45,496 nucleotides of DNA from an uncultured Rhodospirillales bacterium (GCA_937127205.1 CAKZLS010000091.1:1-45496); one strand, 5' to 3'; shown: positions 17,815 through 26,892, counted from the stretch's first letter. Notes: generated by a model not told the origin, from the sequence alone. A program made the numbers and translations.

Positions 17815-19235
17815 ACGAACATCTGGCGGCTGGGTGGACGCGGCTCGGACCGCGGTTCCTCCCGTTCGCCGATGTGGCGGATGCCGGGCTGCCCCTCGGG
17901 CAGTTGCTGCGGCTTTCGTTGTTTCAGGTCTCCGTGGGGATGGCGGTTGTTCTGCTCACCGGCACGCTGAACCGCGTTATGATTGTCGAGTTGGGCGTTT
18001 CGGCGTGGCTGGTTGCTCTGATGGTGTCGTTGCCGTTGGTGTTCGCGCCGTTGCGGGTCCTGATCGGGTTCCGGTCCGACAATCATCGGTCGCTTCTCGG
18101 CTGGCGGCGGGTACCGTATATCTGGCTGGGAACGCTGATCCAGTTCGGCGGCTTGGCGATCATGCCGTTCGCGCTTCTGATCCTATCGGGCGACAGCCAT
18201 GGACCGGTATGGATCGGTCATGCGGGCGCCGCGTTGGCTTTCCTTCTGGTGGGCGCCGGTCTCCATACCACCCAGACAGCCGGTCTCGCTCTTGCCACCG
18301 ACTTGGCGCCCAAACACGTACGACCGCGGGTGGTAGCGCTGCTTTATGTCATGCTGTTGGTGGGGATGCTGGTCAGCGCGCTGATCTTCGGGGTGTTGTT
18401 GGACGGCTTCAGCGAAGTTAAGCTCATCCAGGTGATCCAGGGCGCTGCCGTAACCACGCTGTTTCTCAACGTGATCGCGCTGTGGAAGCAGGAAGCCCGG
18501 GACCCGGCCAAGACCGCTCCCGACCGTGACCGTCCCGGCCTGCGGGAATCTTGGGAAGTGCTGAGCGAAGGGGGCAGGCTGAGCCGCCTGCTGGTGGCGG
18601 TCGGGCTTGGCACCGCCGGTTTCAGCATGCAGGACATTCTTCTCGAACCCTATGGCGGGGAAATCCTGGGGCTTACGGTTGGGCAGACGACCGTGCTGAC
18701 GGCCTTATTAGCAGCAGGGGCGCTTGCCGGATTGTTCCTTGCCGCGCGTTGGCTCGGGCGTGGGTTCGACCCCTATCGCCTGGCCGCTCTGGGCGCGCTC
18801 GCCGGCATCGCCGCTTTTTCGGCGGTGATTTTGGCCGCGCCTTTGGAGTCGGCGTTGCTATTCCGGGTCGGCACCGCGGTGATCGGTTTCGGCGGCGGTC
18901 TGTTCGTTGTCGGTACCATGACTGCGGCGATGGAATTCAGTGGGAGCGGTCAAAGCGGCTTGGCTCTTGGGGCTTGGGGCGCAGTGCAGGCAACCGCCGC
19001 CGGAACGGCGATTGCTCTCGGTGGTTTGCTTCGGGATGGCGTATCGGCGCTTGCCAACGAGGGTGTGCTCGGGCAGGCGCTAGCCACGCCCATCACCGGG
19101 TATGGTGCCGTATATCAAGTTGAAATCATTCTACTATTTGCGACGCTAGCGGCGATCGGTCCTCTGGTGGGCCACGTCGGCGTTCGCCGTACACCGTCGT
19201 CGGCGAAGTTTGGCTTGGCCGAGATGCCAGGCTAG
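17802..19235 (+). CDS. lhaA: LH1 assembly protein LhaA (BCD-family MFS)
   Basis: LhaA is required for normal LH1 assembly in Rhodobacter capsulatus. The 477-residue, 12-helix protein has the BCD-family text LLTGTLNRVMIVELGVSAWL, then RVLIGFRSDNHRSLLGWRRVPYI (in two parts, about residues 86-108) and LLEPYGGEILGLTVGQTT. It is clearly distinct from the MFS gene at 3894. The place between bchM and puhA is the canonical one for lhaA. Its ATG lies 13 nt inside bchM, suggesting coupling. Confidence 0.93.
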   Translation: MQRLNEHLAAGWTRLGPRFLPFADVADAGLPLGQLLRLSLFQVSVGMAVVLLTGTLNRVMIVELGVSAWLVALMVSLPLVFAPLRVLIGFRSDNHRSLLGWRRVPYIWLGTLIQFGGLAIMPFALLILSGDSHGPVWIGHAGAALAFLLVGAGLHTTQTAGLALATDLAPKHVRPRVVALLYVMLLVGMLVSALIFGVLLDGFSEVKLIQVIQGAAVTTLFLNVIALWKQEARDPAKTAPDRDRPGLRESWEVLSEGGRLSRLLVAVGLGTAGFSMQDILLEPYGGEILGLTVGQTTVLTALLAAGALAGLFLAARWLGRGFDPYRLAALGALAGIAAFSAVILAAPLESALLFRVGTAVIGFGGGLFVVGTMTAAMEFSGSGQSGLALGAWGAVQATAAGTAIALGGLLRDGVSALANEGVLGQALATPITGYGAVYQVEIILLFATLAAIGPLVGHVGVRRTPSSAKFGLAEMPG

Positions 19236-19260
19236 CGGTTTTGGGTGAGGAGGATACGTG

Positions 19261-20037
19261 ATGGAATACGTTTCGTTTACCAGCGGCATCGATATTGCTC
19301 TGGTGGTTTTATATGCTTTTTGGCTGTTTTTTGCCGGGCTGATATTTTATCTCCGGCGTGAGGATCGCCGCGAGGGCTATCCGCTGGAATCCGAAGTCAC
19401 GGGCAAGCCCCTCGATGGCGGAATCATTTGGATCCCCGAGCCGAAGACGTTCAAGCTGCCGCATGGCGGCACCACAGAGGCGCCAAAGCCCGAGCATGAT
19501 ACGCGCGAGATCAAGGCGAAACCCGTCGCGAATTGGCCGGGAGCTGCGATGCAGCCCACGGGCAATCCCATGGTGGACGGTGTCGGTCCCGCTGCATATG
19601 CCCTGCGCAGTACATCACCGGAACTGAACATGCATGGCGATCCGAGAATGGTGCCGCTGCGCGTCGCCACGGACTACTCCGTGGAGGCCAGCGATCCTGA
19701 CCCACGGGGAATGGCCGTCATCGGTGCTGACAGAAAAAAGGCAGGAACCGTGGTCGACGTATGGGTCGATACGGCCGAGCCGCAAATCAGCTATTTGGAA
19801 TTGGACGTAGAAGGCGGCACAGATCCCCGGCGGGTGTTGCTCCCCATAACCTTCGCCCGGATCAACGGTCGCAGGCGGCAGGTTAAGGTCGCATCCATCC
19901 TGGCCAGTCAATTCCAAGATGTCCCGGTTCTGGGGAATCCAGACACGGTATCTTCGCGAGAAGAAGACCAGATCTGCGCGTATTACGCCGGCGGCCACAT
20001 GTATGCCACGCGGGCGCGTTCGGAGCCTTTGATATGA
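19261..20037 (+). CDS. puhA: photosynthetic reaction centre subunit H
   Basis: PuhA caps the cytoplasmic face of the L/M core and guides proton transfer to QB. The protein has one N-terminal membrane helix (IDIALVVLYAFWLFFAGLIFYL, about residues 10-31) followed by RREDRREGYPLE, then a cytoplasmic beta-barrel domain. Conserved text includes KTFKLPHGG, DPRMVPLRVATDYSVEASDP and GTVVDVWVD. I choose ATG 19261 (258 residues) with an AGGAGG-like Shine-Dalgarno; a GTG immediately before (19258) is possible. Its stop overlaps puhB as ATGA. No separate promoter fits in the 25-bp gap after lhaA, so it probably reads through from bchF or from inside lhaA. Confidence 0.97.
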   Translation: MEYVSFTSGIDIALVVLYAFWLFFAGLIFYLRREDRREGYPLESEVTGKPLDGGIIWIPEPKTFKLPHGGTTEAPKPEHDTREIKAKPVANWPGAAMQPTGNPMVDGVGPAAYALRSTSPELNMHGDPRMVPLRVATDYSVEASDPDPRGMAVIGADRKKAGTVVDVWVDTAEPQISYLELDVEGGTDPRRVLLPITFARINGRRRQVKVASILASQFQDVPVLGNPDTVSSREEDQICAYYAGGHMYATRARSEPLI

Positions 20038-20702
20038 GCCACGACGATTTTGAAATGGATCCCATCAAGGGGCTCCCTGAGACCCCACCGCCGGGAGAGC
20101 GCATTCTCTGGCAAGGGTCGCCGTCCTGGAAAACACTTAGCCGACGGTTGTTTCACATTAGAAAAGTCGCCGTTTATTTCGGTATTCTGATGGTCTGGCA
20201 AGGCGGGACGGCATTGGTGGACGGACAGGGTGTGGGAGAGGCCGTCTCGACAGTGATGGCCCTTTCCGTCGGATTGTTGCTTGCGGTGGCGCTGTTATCG
20301 CTGCTGGCTTGGCTGACCAGCCGGAACACGGTGTATACGGTGACCAGTCAGCGGCTGGCCATTCGCTTTGGCATCGCGCTGCCGATGACCATCAACATAC
20401 CCTTCAGTTTGGTGGACTCGGCAAATCTCAAAGCCTTTTCGAATGGAGCCGGGGATATCTCGCTGAAGCTGAATAATTCGGAGCGGGTTTCCTACCTCGT
20501 GCTGTGGCCACATGTCAGACCATGGTACTTCGGCAAGCCCGAGCCGACACTGCGAAGCATCCCGAAAGCCGCGTCGGTGGCGAAAATTCTTGGCGATGCG
20601 CTTGCCGCGTCGCCAGCACCGTCGGCGCAGTCCGCGGATGATCGTAGCGCGGAATCCAGTAATGCCTCCGGCACGCCGGGCCAGCTTGTGAACGCCGCTT
20701 AG
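20034..20702 (+). CDS. puhB: photosynthetic complex assembly protein PuhB
   Basis: PuhB is a membrane protein that aids reaction-centre and LH1 assembly. The 222-residue product starts with GLPETPPPGERILWQGSPSW (about residues 13-32), typical of PuhB. It has two hydrophobic segments (about 45-65 and 75-95, each next to charged ends) and the PH-like core TVYTVTSQRLAIRFGIALP. The text ends with a low-complexity Ser/Ala tail after LGDALAAS. The ATG overlaps the puhA stop. Confidence 0.93.
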   Translation: MSHDDFEMDPIKGLPETPPPGERILWQGSPSWKTLSRRLFHIRKVAVYFGILMVWQGGTALVDGQGVGEAVSTVMALSVGLLLAVALLSLLAWLTSRNTVYTVTSQRLAIRFGIALPMTINIPFSLVDSANLKAFSNGAGDISLKLNNSERVSYLVLWPHVRPWYFGKPEPTLRSIPKAASVAKILGDALAASPAPSAQSADDRSAESSNASGTPGQLVNAA

Positions 20703-20718
20703 GGCTGGGAGAAAGTCA

Positions 20719-21177
20719 ATGAACCACTCCGTTCGCCAGAACTCGGTGCCGCGCTGGACCTTGTGGGCTTTGGCGGCGCTTCTCGGCCTTTCGCTGCTGC
20801 TCATTGGCGGCGGCCGGATCACTGGGGTTGGGACGCTGCACATGTCGACGTCCGCGCCCGCCGAGAGCCGCGATCTGTTTTTCGAGGATCGCCAGGACGG
20901 GGCCGTCGTTGTCTACGATGCCGACGGCGGAGGCGTGGTCGATGTACTCGCGCCGGGAACCAACGGCTTCGTCAGGGGCGTGATGCGCGGTCTTGCGCGC
21001 GAACGGATGCTTCACGAGATCGGTTCCGAGGTGCCGTTTGGCCTCGTCCGGGGAACGGATAACCGACTGACATTAACGGACCGGGCAACGGGGCGGGTCA
21101 TTGACCTTGGCGCCTTCGGGCCGACCAACACCGCCGCGTTCGCGCGGTTGCTCAAAGACGGTGAGGCGACGCCATGA
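20719..21177 (+). CDS. puhC: photosynthetic complex assembly protein PuhC
   Basis: PuhC is a single-span protein that influences reaction centre/LH1 organisation in Rhodobacter. The 152-residue protein has one N-terminal membrane helix (about residues 14-31). Its periplasmic domain contains RDLFFEDRQDGAVVVYDADGG and FVRGVMRGLARERM, followed by PFGLVRGTDNRLTLTDRATGR, a pattern I recognise from PuhC. It follows puhB by 16 bp and precedes acsF. Confidence 0.9.
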   Translation: MNHSVRQNSVPRWTLWALAALLGLSLLLIGGGRITGVGTLHMSTSAPAESRDLFFEDRQDGAVVVYDADGGGVVDVLAPGTNGFVRGVMRGLARERMLHEIGSEVPFGLVRGTDNRLTLTDRATGRVIDLGAFGPTNTAAFARLLKDGEATP

Positions 21178-21224
21178 CCGCGCATGTTCAAGGTCGCGCC
21201 GCCGTGACCGGAAAGGAAGAGATC

Positions 21225-22289
21225 ATGACCGTTGAGACCTCGAGCGTTGAGTTCAACGAGGCTACGAGGGCCGCGAAGCAAGACTCTCTGCTTTCGCCCC
21301 GGTTCTACACCACGGATTTCAAGGCGATGGACCGGCTCGACGTTTCGTCGATTCGCGACGAGTGGGAAGATTTGATGGCGGAGTTTCGAAATGACACCAA
21401 TCGGCGTCATTTCGACCGCACCGAGGAATTCAGTACCGCCGTCAAGAATATGCCGGAAGAGTTGCGCGAAGAGTTCCTGGCGTTTCTGATCAGCTCCATC
21501 ACGTCGGAGTTTTCCGGCTGCATTCTCTATGCCGACATTAAGACCAACGTCAAAAATCCCGATATCCGGAAATTGATGGGCTATATGAGCCGGGACGAGG
21601 CGCGGCATGCAAACTTCATCAACCAGTCGCTGAAGGATTTCGATCTGGCGGTCGACCTCGGGCTTCTGAGAAAAACGAAAAACTATACGTTCTTCAGACC
21701 CAAGTTTATTTTTTATGCCACTTATCTGTCCGAGAAGATCGGCTACGCGCGCTACATCACCATCTACCGGCAGCTCGAACGCAACCCGCAATACCGATTC
21801 CATCCGATCTTCAATTGGTTCAAGGACTGGTGCAACGACGAATTTCGGCATGGCGAAGCATTCTCGCTGCTGATGCACGCCAACCCGCGTCTTCTGAAAT
21901 GGCCCAATACTCTGTGGATCCGGTTTTTTGTGCTTGCCGTCTATGCCACCATGTACGTCCGCGATCACGCCCGCCCGCATTTCTATGCCGCGCTGGGCCT
22001 CGACCCGACCGAATACGATTTCACTGTTTTCCGGATCACTTCGGAGATTTCACGTCAGGTGTTTCCGGTATCTCTGGATATCGAGAATCCGAAGTTCAAG
22101 GCCGGTCTCGAGCGGCTGCGGAAAATCGATGTCGCGAAGATTGCGGCCGGTGAGCGCGGCGGATTGTTCGCCCCGATCAAGAAGGCCGCTCTGACGGTTG
22201 CGGCCGTCGCCACCTTCACAAGGCTGTACTTCCTGCCCGCCCCGCGCACCGGCGTGCCCGCTGAAATGCGACTCACACCGGCTTGGTAG
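21225..22289 (+). CDS. acsF: Mg-protoporphyrin IX monomethyl ester oxidative cyclase AcsF
   Basis: AcsF is the diiron oxygenase that forms the isocyclic ring E under oxygen. The product has carboxylate/histidine ligand motifs in SRDEARHANF and CNDEFRHGEAF, as in the family, plus EFLAFLISSITSEFSGCILY. I choose ATG 21225 (354 residues) because AAGGAAGA lies just upstream; an ATG at 21174 overlapping the puhC stop would add 17 residues. A paralogous function is carried by the radical-SAM BchE at 24493, so the organism appears able to close ring E with or without oxygen. acsF between puhC and puhE is a common alphaproteobacterial arrangement. Confidence 0.96.
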   Translation: MTVETSSVEFNEATRAAKQDSLLSPRFYTTDFKAMDRLDVSSIRDEWEDLMAEFRNDTNRRHFDRTEEFSTAVKNMPEELREEFLAFLISSITSEFSGCILYADIKTNVKNPDIRKLMGYMSRDEARHANFINQSLKDFDLAVDLGLLRKTKNYTFFRPKFIFYATYLSEKIGYARYITIYRQLERNPQYRFHPIFNWFKDWCNDEFRHGEAFSLLMHANPRLLKWPNTLWIRFFVLAVYATMYVRDHARPHFYAALGLDPTEYDFTVFRITSEISRQVFPVSLDIENPKFKAGLERLRKIDVAKIAAGERGGLFAPIKKAALTVAAVATFTRLYFLPAPRTGVPAEMRLTPAW

Positions 22290-22305
22290 AGACGAGCTCA
22301 ACTCC

Positions 22306-23208
22306 ATGATGCAATATGCTTTGCCAATCGTTTTCACGCTGGGTGTCTGGTGGATCACCACGGGCATTGTGTTGAAGGTGGTCAATTTGGAACCGTCGAC
22401 GTACCGCCGGAGCTTGACGGTCGCGACGGCAATCCTCGGCGGCGCGTTGCTTTGCCTTGAATGGAGCGCGGGGACGGCAACGGTTTTCAGTGCTTACGTG
22501 GCGTTCCTGTCCGGTCTGCTCGTCTGGGGCTGGATCGAGATGAGCTATTACATGGGGCTGATTACCGGCCCACGGTCTCGCGGGTGTACGCCGGGAGTGA
22601 GCCGCGGACGGCGGTTCTGGTTGGCTCTGCAGGCCAGCCTTTATCACGAACTGCTGATCGTCGCCTTTGGCGGCATCATCGTGGCGTTGACCTGGGGCGC
22701 ACCGAACCAGGTGGGCACTTGGACTTTTATCATCTTGTGGCTGATGCGTTGGAGCGCGAAGCTCAATATCTTCCTGGGCGTGCCCAACCTCAATCTTCAA
22801 TGGTTTCCGGATCACCTTCGGTATCTTGAGACATTTATTGTCAAGAAACCTATGAATGCGTTGTTCCCGGTATCCATGGTCATATCTACGGCGGCAGCGG
22901 CGTTTGTGTTGTGGAGCGCCATGAATGGCGACACCACGCCATTTGGCGTTGTCGAGTCTCTGTTGCTCGGGAGCCTCATCGTGCTTGCGATCCTGGAGCA
23001 CGTTTTTCTGGTGCTGCCGGTGCCGGACGCGGCGCTTTGGCACTGGGCGGTGCCGTCGAAACCCGATAATCGGTCGACAATCGACGGCAAGAAAAAGAAT
23101 TCCACCACTCGGCTTAATCGTACCAAGGGACCGTTGGAGGGTCTCGATGTCACGGTAGTATGCGGGCCGTCGTCTCCAAGAGCGGCGCCATCTACCAATG
23201 GGAGGTAA
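22306..23208 (+). CDS. puhE: photosynthetic complex assembly protein PuhE
   Basis: PuhE is a multi-span membrane protein associated with reaction-centre assembly and regulation of bacteriochlorophyll synthesis. The 300-residue product (ATG 22306; another ATG at 22309) has about seven hydrophobic helices. Family text includes WWITTGIVLKVVNL, EMSYYMGLITGPR and WSAKLNIFLGVPNLNLQWFP. A basic, probably disordered tail (about 255-300) follows WHWAVPSK. The upstream open frame overlaps acsF and is not conserved. hemA starts 2 bp after its stop. Confidence 0.92.
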   Translation: MMQYALPIVFTLGVWWITTGIVLKVVNLEPSTYRRSLTVATAILGGALLCLEWSAGTATVFSAYVAFLSGLLVWGWIEMSYYMGLITGPRSRGCTPGVSRGRRFWLALQASLYHELLIVAFGGIIVALTWGAPNQVGTWTFIILWLMRWSAKLNIFLGVPNLNLQWFPDHLRYLETFIVKKPMNALFPVSMVISTAAAAFVLWSAMNGDTTPFGVVESLLLGSLIVLAILEHVFLVLPVPDAALWHWAVPSKPDNRSTIDGKKKNSTTRLNRTKGPLEGLDVTVVCGPSSPRAAPSTNGR

Positions 23209-23210
23209 GG

Positions 23211-24422
23211 ATGGACTATCAGGACTTTTTTGAAAAAGAACTCAGCGGTCTGCGTGGCGACGGCAACTATCGTGTGTTCGCCGATCTTGAGCGGCACGCC
23301 GGTGATTTCCCGCACGCGACCCATCATCGCAGCAAGGGGTTGCACGAGGTGACCGTCTGGTGTTCGAACGATTATCTCGGGATGGGCCAGCATCCGAGCG
23401 TTATCAGCGCCATGCATGAAGCTCTCGATACTTGTGGGGCCGGCGCCGGTGGCACCCGCAACATTTCCGGCACCAACCATAATATCGTCGTGCTGGAACA
23501 GGAGCTGGCCGATCTCCACGGCACAGAGTCTTCCCTGGTCTTCACCTCGGGGTACGTGTCCAATTTGGCATCGCTTGCGACGCTGGCATCGAAGCTGCCG
23601 GATTGTGTCGTTCTGTCCGATGAGCTTAACCACGCTTCGATGATCGAAGGTATCCGGCAATCGCGTGCCAAGAAGATGATCTTCAAGCACAATGATCCGG
23701 AGGATCTGGACCGGCGTCTCAGCGAATTGGACCCGGCCCGGCCGAAAATCGTCGCGTTCGAATCCGTTTATTCCATGGATGGCGACATCGCGCCCATCGC
23801 GGACTTCTGCGATGTTGCCGATAAACACGGCGCAATGACCTATCTCGACGAGGTTCACGCGGTCGGTCTCTATGGTGCGCGAGGCGGCGGCGTATCGGAA
23901 ATGCAAGGTGTGGCACATCGCCTGACTGTCATCGAGGGGACTCTGGCCAAGGCGTTTGGTGTTCTCGGGGGCTATATCGCGGGCACCGAGGCAGTCTGCG
24001 ATTTCGTTCGGAGCTTTGCTTCGGCCTTTATCTTTACCACGGCACTGCCGCCGACCGTCGCCGCCGGCGCGCTTGCGAGCGTCCGCCATCTTAAGGTCAG
24101 TTCGGTTGAACGGGATCGCCAGCGGGACCGTGTCCAGAGGTTTCGCAAGTGCCTCGATGAAGTGGGCGTTCCCCATTGCGACAATCCCAGCCACATCGTG
24201 CCGGTCATGGTGGGCGATCCTGTGCGCTGCAAACAGATCACCGACACCCTGCTCGACTCCTACGGGATCTATGTTCAGCCGATCAACTACCCCACGGTGC
24301 CGCGCGGAACAGAGCGTTTGCGGATCACACCATCGCCGGTACACACAGACGAAGAGATGGATTATTTTGTCCAAACCCTATCGACCATGTGGTCGGAGCT
24401 GAGCCTGAAACGCGCGGCGTAG
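23211..24422 (+). CDS. hemA: 5-aminolevulinate synthase HemA
   Basis: HemA condenses glycine and succinyl-CoA to 5-aminolevulinate, the entry step of alphaproteobacterial tetrapyrrole synthesis (Shemin pathway). The 403-residue PLP enzyme has CSNDYLGMGQHP (about 54-65), GTRNISGTNHNIVVLE, the aspartate motif YLDEVHAVGLYG and the PLP lysine in GTLAKAFGVLGGYIAG. The start is ATG 23211 with a strong GGAGG. The puhE gene ends 2 bp upstream, so ALA supply is tied to pigment genes. The genome may carry a second, housekeeping ALA synthase elsewhere. Confidence 0.96.
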   Translation: MDYQDFFEKELSGLRGDGNYRVFADLERHAGDFPHATHHRSKGLHEVTVWCSNDYLGMGQHPSVISAMHEALDTCGAGAGGTRNISGTNHNIVVLEQELADLHGTESSLVFTSGYVSNLASLATLASKLPDCVVLSDELNHASMIEGIRQSRAKKMIFKHNDPEDLDRRLSELDPARPKIVAFESVYSMDGDIAPIADFCDVADKHGAMTYLDEVHAVGLYGARGGGVSEMQGVAHRLTVIEGTLAKAFGVLGGYIAGTEAVCDFVRSFASAFIFTTALPPTVAAGALASVRHLKVSSVERDRQRDRVQRFRKCLDEVGVPHCDNPSHIVPVMVGDPVRCKQITDTLLDSYGIYVQPINYPTVPRGTERLRITPSPVHTDEEMDYFVQTLSTMWSELSLKRAA

Positions 24423-24446
24423 GGTTGAGGGTAAACTTGGAGGCGG

Positions 24447-24463
24447 CCTTGCTTTCGGCAAGG
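24447..24463 (+). other. short hairpin between hemA and bchE
   Basis: CCTTGC and GCAAGG pair around a TTTCG loop, followed by GCTTTAAAAT. The T-run is weak. It may be a leaky terminator or a processing/stability hairpin separating hemA from bchE. Confidence 0.4.
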
Positions 24464-24492
24464 GCTTTAAAATCTAGGCGCGGGAGAAAACC

Positions 24493-26202
24493 ATGCGCAT
24501 TACGCTGATTCATCCGAACTACCAATCGGGCGGCGCCGAGATCGCCGGGAGCTGGCCGCCGGCATGGGTGGCCTATCTGGCCGGCGCCCTAAAGACGGCG
24601 GGCTTTGAAGACGTTACATTCATTGATGCGATGACCAATCATTTGTCCGACGACGATGTGCGTGAGCAGCTGATCGCCGCGCGTCCCGATGTGGTCGGCG
24701 CGACCGCTATCACGCCGTCCATCTACAAGGCGGAGCGCGCGCTGGAGATCGCCAAGGAAGTCAATCCGAACGTGGTCACCATCCTCGGAGGCGTCCATGC
24801 CACATTCATGTACAAGCAGGTCCTAAGCGAAGCGCCGTGGATCGATGCGATCATTCGCGGAGAGGGCGAAGAAATCCTCGTAGAATTTATTCAGGCCGTC
24901 TCCGAAGGCCGTTGGCCCGCCGACAAACACGAAATCGAGGGTTTGGCCTTCCTCGATGGCGACCAGGTGATCGCCACCAAGGCGGCGCCGACGGTAAAGG
25001 ATGTGGATGGAATCAGTCCCGACTGGAGCATCTTGGAATGGGAGAAGTACCAATACATTCCGCTCGGCACGCGGGTCGCCATCCCGAATATGGCGCGGGG
25101 CTGCCCGTTTACCTGCTCGTTCTGCTCTCAGTGGAAGTTCTGGCGGGATTACCGCATTCGCGATCCGAAGAAGGTGGTGGATGAGATCGAGACACTGGTC
25201 CGCGATCACCAAGTGGGGTTTTTCATCCTGGCCGACGAGGAGCCCACCATCAACCGCAAGAAATTCATCGAGTTTTGCGAGGAATTGATCGCGCGGGATA
25301 TGCCGAAGAAGGTGAAATGGGGCATCAACACCCGGGTGACCGACGTTCTCCGCGACGAGGAATTCCTGGCGCTTTACCATCGCGCCGGCTTGGTTCACGT
25401 CTCGCTGGGCACGGAGGCGGCGGCTCAACTCAAGCTTGACCAATTCAACAAGGAAACCACGGTCGCCCAGAACGCCAAGGCTATTCGGCTTCTCCGCGAA
25501 GCGGGGATTGTCGTCGAAGCGCAGTTCATTGTGGGTCTGGAGAACGAAACCAAGGAAACGTTGGAAGAAACCTACCGCATGGCGCAGGAATGGAAGCCGG
25601 ATTTGGCCAACTGGGCAATGTATACGCCCTGGCCGTTCTCCGATCTGTTCCAAGAACTCGGCGACAAGGTGGAGATCTTCGATTTCGAGAAATACAACTT
25701 CGTTACGCCGATCATCAAGCCAGAGGCGATGGATCGCGGCGAATTGCTCGACGGGGTGATGAAGAATTATCGGCGCTTCTACATGTTGAAAGCGTTGTTC
25801 TCGTATCCTTGGGCCGGGACCGGATTCCGTCGGCGCTACCTGCTCGGATGTTTGAAGGCGTTTTTGAAGGCCGGTGTTCAGCGGAAATTTTATGATCTTG
25901 GAAGGGTCAACTACTGGGGGCCGCAGTCGAAGAACAGTGTGGACTTCCAGTTCGATGTCACGCGCACCATTGCAACGGCGCAAATGGATGATTGGAAAGC
26001 CGCCGCCGATGGTTCACGCAAAGGCGTCGCCCGTGCCGCGGCTGTTAAGGCTTGTGGCGGTGGCGATCAACAGATGGAGGAGAACGAGGATCGCGTGCCG
26101 GTCGGCGCCAGCGTCAAGGCCTGCGGTGGTGGCGATCAACAAATGGAAGATCGCGCGGTGGAGAGCCCCAAGACCCGCGTGCCCGCCAATGCCGCCGAAT
26201 AG
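24493..26202 (+). CDS. bchE: anaerobic Mg-protoporphyrin IX monomethyl ester cyclase BchE
   Basis: BchE is a cobalamin-dependent radical-SAM enzyme that makes ring E without oxygen. The 569-residue product has an N-terminal B12-binding-like domain (about residues 1-150, with ILGGVHATFMY) and the radical-SAM cluster CX3CX2C at C204, C208 and C211 (GCPFTCSFCSQW). A C-terminal helical part follows. The start is ATG 24493 with GGGAG. The tail (about 515-569) is low-complexity and contains two copies of VKACGGGDQQME. bchJ follows immediately. With acsF also present, the enzymes probably serve different oxygen regimes. Confidence 0.95.
   Translation: MRITLIHPNYQSGGAEIAGSWPPAWVAYLAGALKTAGFEDVTFIDAMTNHLSDDDVREQLIAARPDVVGATAITPSIYKAERALEIAKEVNPNVVTILGGVHATFMYKQVLSEAPWIDAIIRGEGEEILVEFIQAVSEGRWPADKHEIEGLAFLDGDQVIATKAAPTVKDVDGISPDWSILEWEKYQYIPLGTRVAIPNMARGCPFTCSFCSQWKFWRDYRIRDPKKVVDEIETLVRDHQVGFFILADEEPTINRKKFIEFCEELIARDMPKKVKWGINTRVTDVLRDEEFLALYHRAGLVHVSLGTEAAAQLKLDQFNKETTVAQNAKAIRLLREAGIVVEAQFIVGLENETKETLEETYRMAQEWKPDLANWAMYTPWPFSDLFQELGDKVEIFDFEKYNFVTPIIKPEAMDRGELLDGVMKNYRRFYMLKALFSYPWAGTGFRRRYLLGCLKAFLKAGVQRKFYDLGRVNYWGPQSKNSVDFQFDVTRTIATAQMDDWKAAADGSRKGVARAAAVKACGGGDQQMEENEDRVPVGASVKACGGGDQQMEDRAVESPKTRVPANAAE
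26044..26148 (+). repeat. two direct repeats encoding VKACGGGDQQME in the bchE tail
   Basis: Copies at 26044-26079 and 26113-26148 encode the identical 12-residue motif (BchE residues 518-529 and 541-552), period 69 nt. The DNA differs at several third codon positions, so the protein motif has been kept while the bases drifted. Each copy supplies one Cys in a Gly-rich context. Confidence 0.85.
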
Positions 26203-26211
26203 GTGCGATTG

Positions 26212-26892
26212 ATGGCCAATGCCACGTCCGTCGATCTCGTGTCCGGATGCGGCCCTCAAACTTGTGGTGCGGGGCCGTCTCCGATGACAAGCGCGAGGGA
26301 CGCCGCGCCGGCGCGGATCGGCCCGAACGCCATTATCCGGATGGCCGAGGCCCTGGACGAGGACGTCGGTCCGGAAGTCACGCGACGCATCTTCCACTCT
26401 TGCGCACTGGATGGGTATGTCGATGCGCCGCCGGCGGAAATGGTCGACGAGCGTGAGGTTTCGAAGCTTCAAGCGGCCGTGGTTTCCGAATTGGGGATGG
26501 CGCATTCTCGGACCGTCTCCCGGTCGGCTGGTTTGCGCACTGGCGATTATCTTCTGAAAAATCGTATTCCGCGCGCCGCGCAATCCGTCATTCGCGTTCT
26601 ACCGGCGAGCCTCGCCAGCCGGGTGCTGTTGGCGGCCATAAGGCGCAATGCATGGACATTCGTCGGCAGCGGGCACTTCACGGCTACCAGCGGTTTGGCG
26701 TTGGCGCGGTTATCCGTCGAAGGCTGCCCATTGTGTTGTGATTTGACAGCCACCACGCCACGGTGCGACTATTTTGCCGGAACATTCGAACACTTGTTCC
26801 GGTCGCTCGTTCATCCCGTTAGCGAGGTGGAAGAAAACAGTTGTATGGCGAACGGCGCATTGGCTTGCATATTCGAAATCCGGTGGCGTTGA
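26212..26892 (+). CDS. bchJ: bacteriochlorophyll 4-vinyl reductase-type protein BchJ
   Basis: BchJ is linked to reduction of the C8 vinyl group of (proto)chlorophyllide, though in some purple bacteria the true 8-vinyl reductase is BciA or the chlorophyllide reductase COR. The 226-residue protein ends with the 4-vinyl-reductase (V4R) domain, recognisable from EGCPLCCDLTATTPRCDYFAGTFEHLF (in two parts, about residues 167-193). The N-terminus has a Cys-containing stretch, SGCGPQTCGAG. I choose ATG 26212; a GTG at 26203 directly after the bchE TAG would add 3 residues. It is co-transcribed with bchE. Confidence 0.88.
   Translation: MANATSVDLVSGCGPQTCGAGPSPMTSARDAAPARIGPNAIIRMAEALDEDVGPEVTRRIFHSCALDGYVDAPPAEMVDEREVSKLQAAVVSELGMAHSRTVSRSAGLRTGDYLLKNRIPRAAQSVIRVLPASLASRVLLAAIRRNAWTFVGSGHFTATSGLALARLSVEGCPLCCDLTATTPRCDYFAGTFEHLFRSLVHPVSEVEENSCMANGALACIFEIRWR

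Noticed and set aside
22812..24374. 520-codon minus-strand frame opposite puhE and hemA
   Set aside because: It covers the conserved hemA in antisense; no motif and no promoter context.
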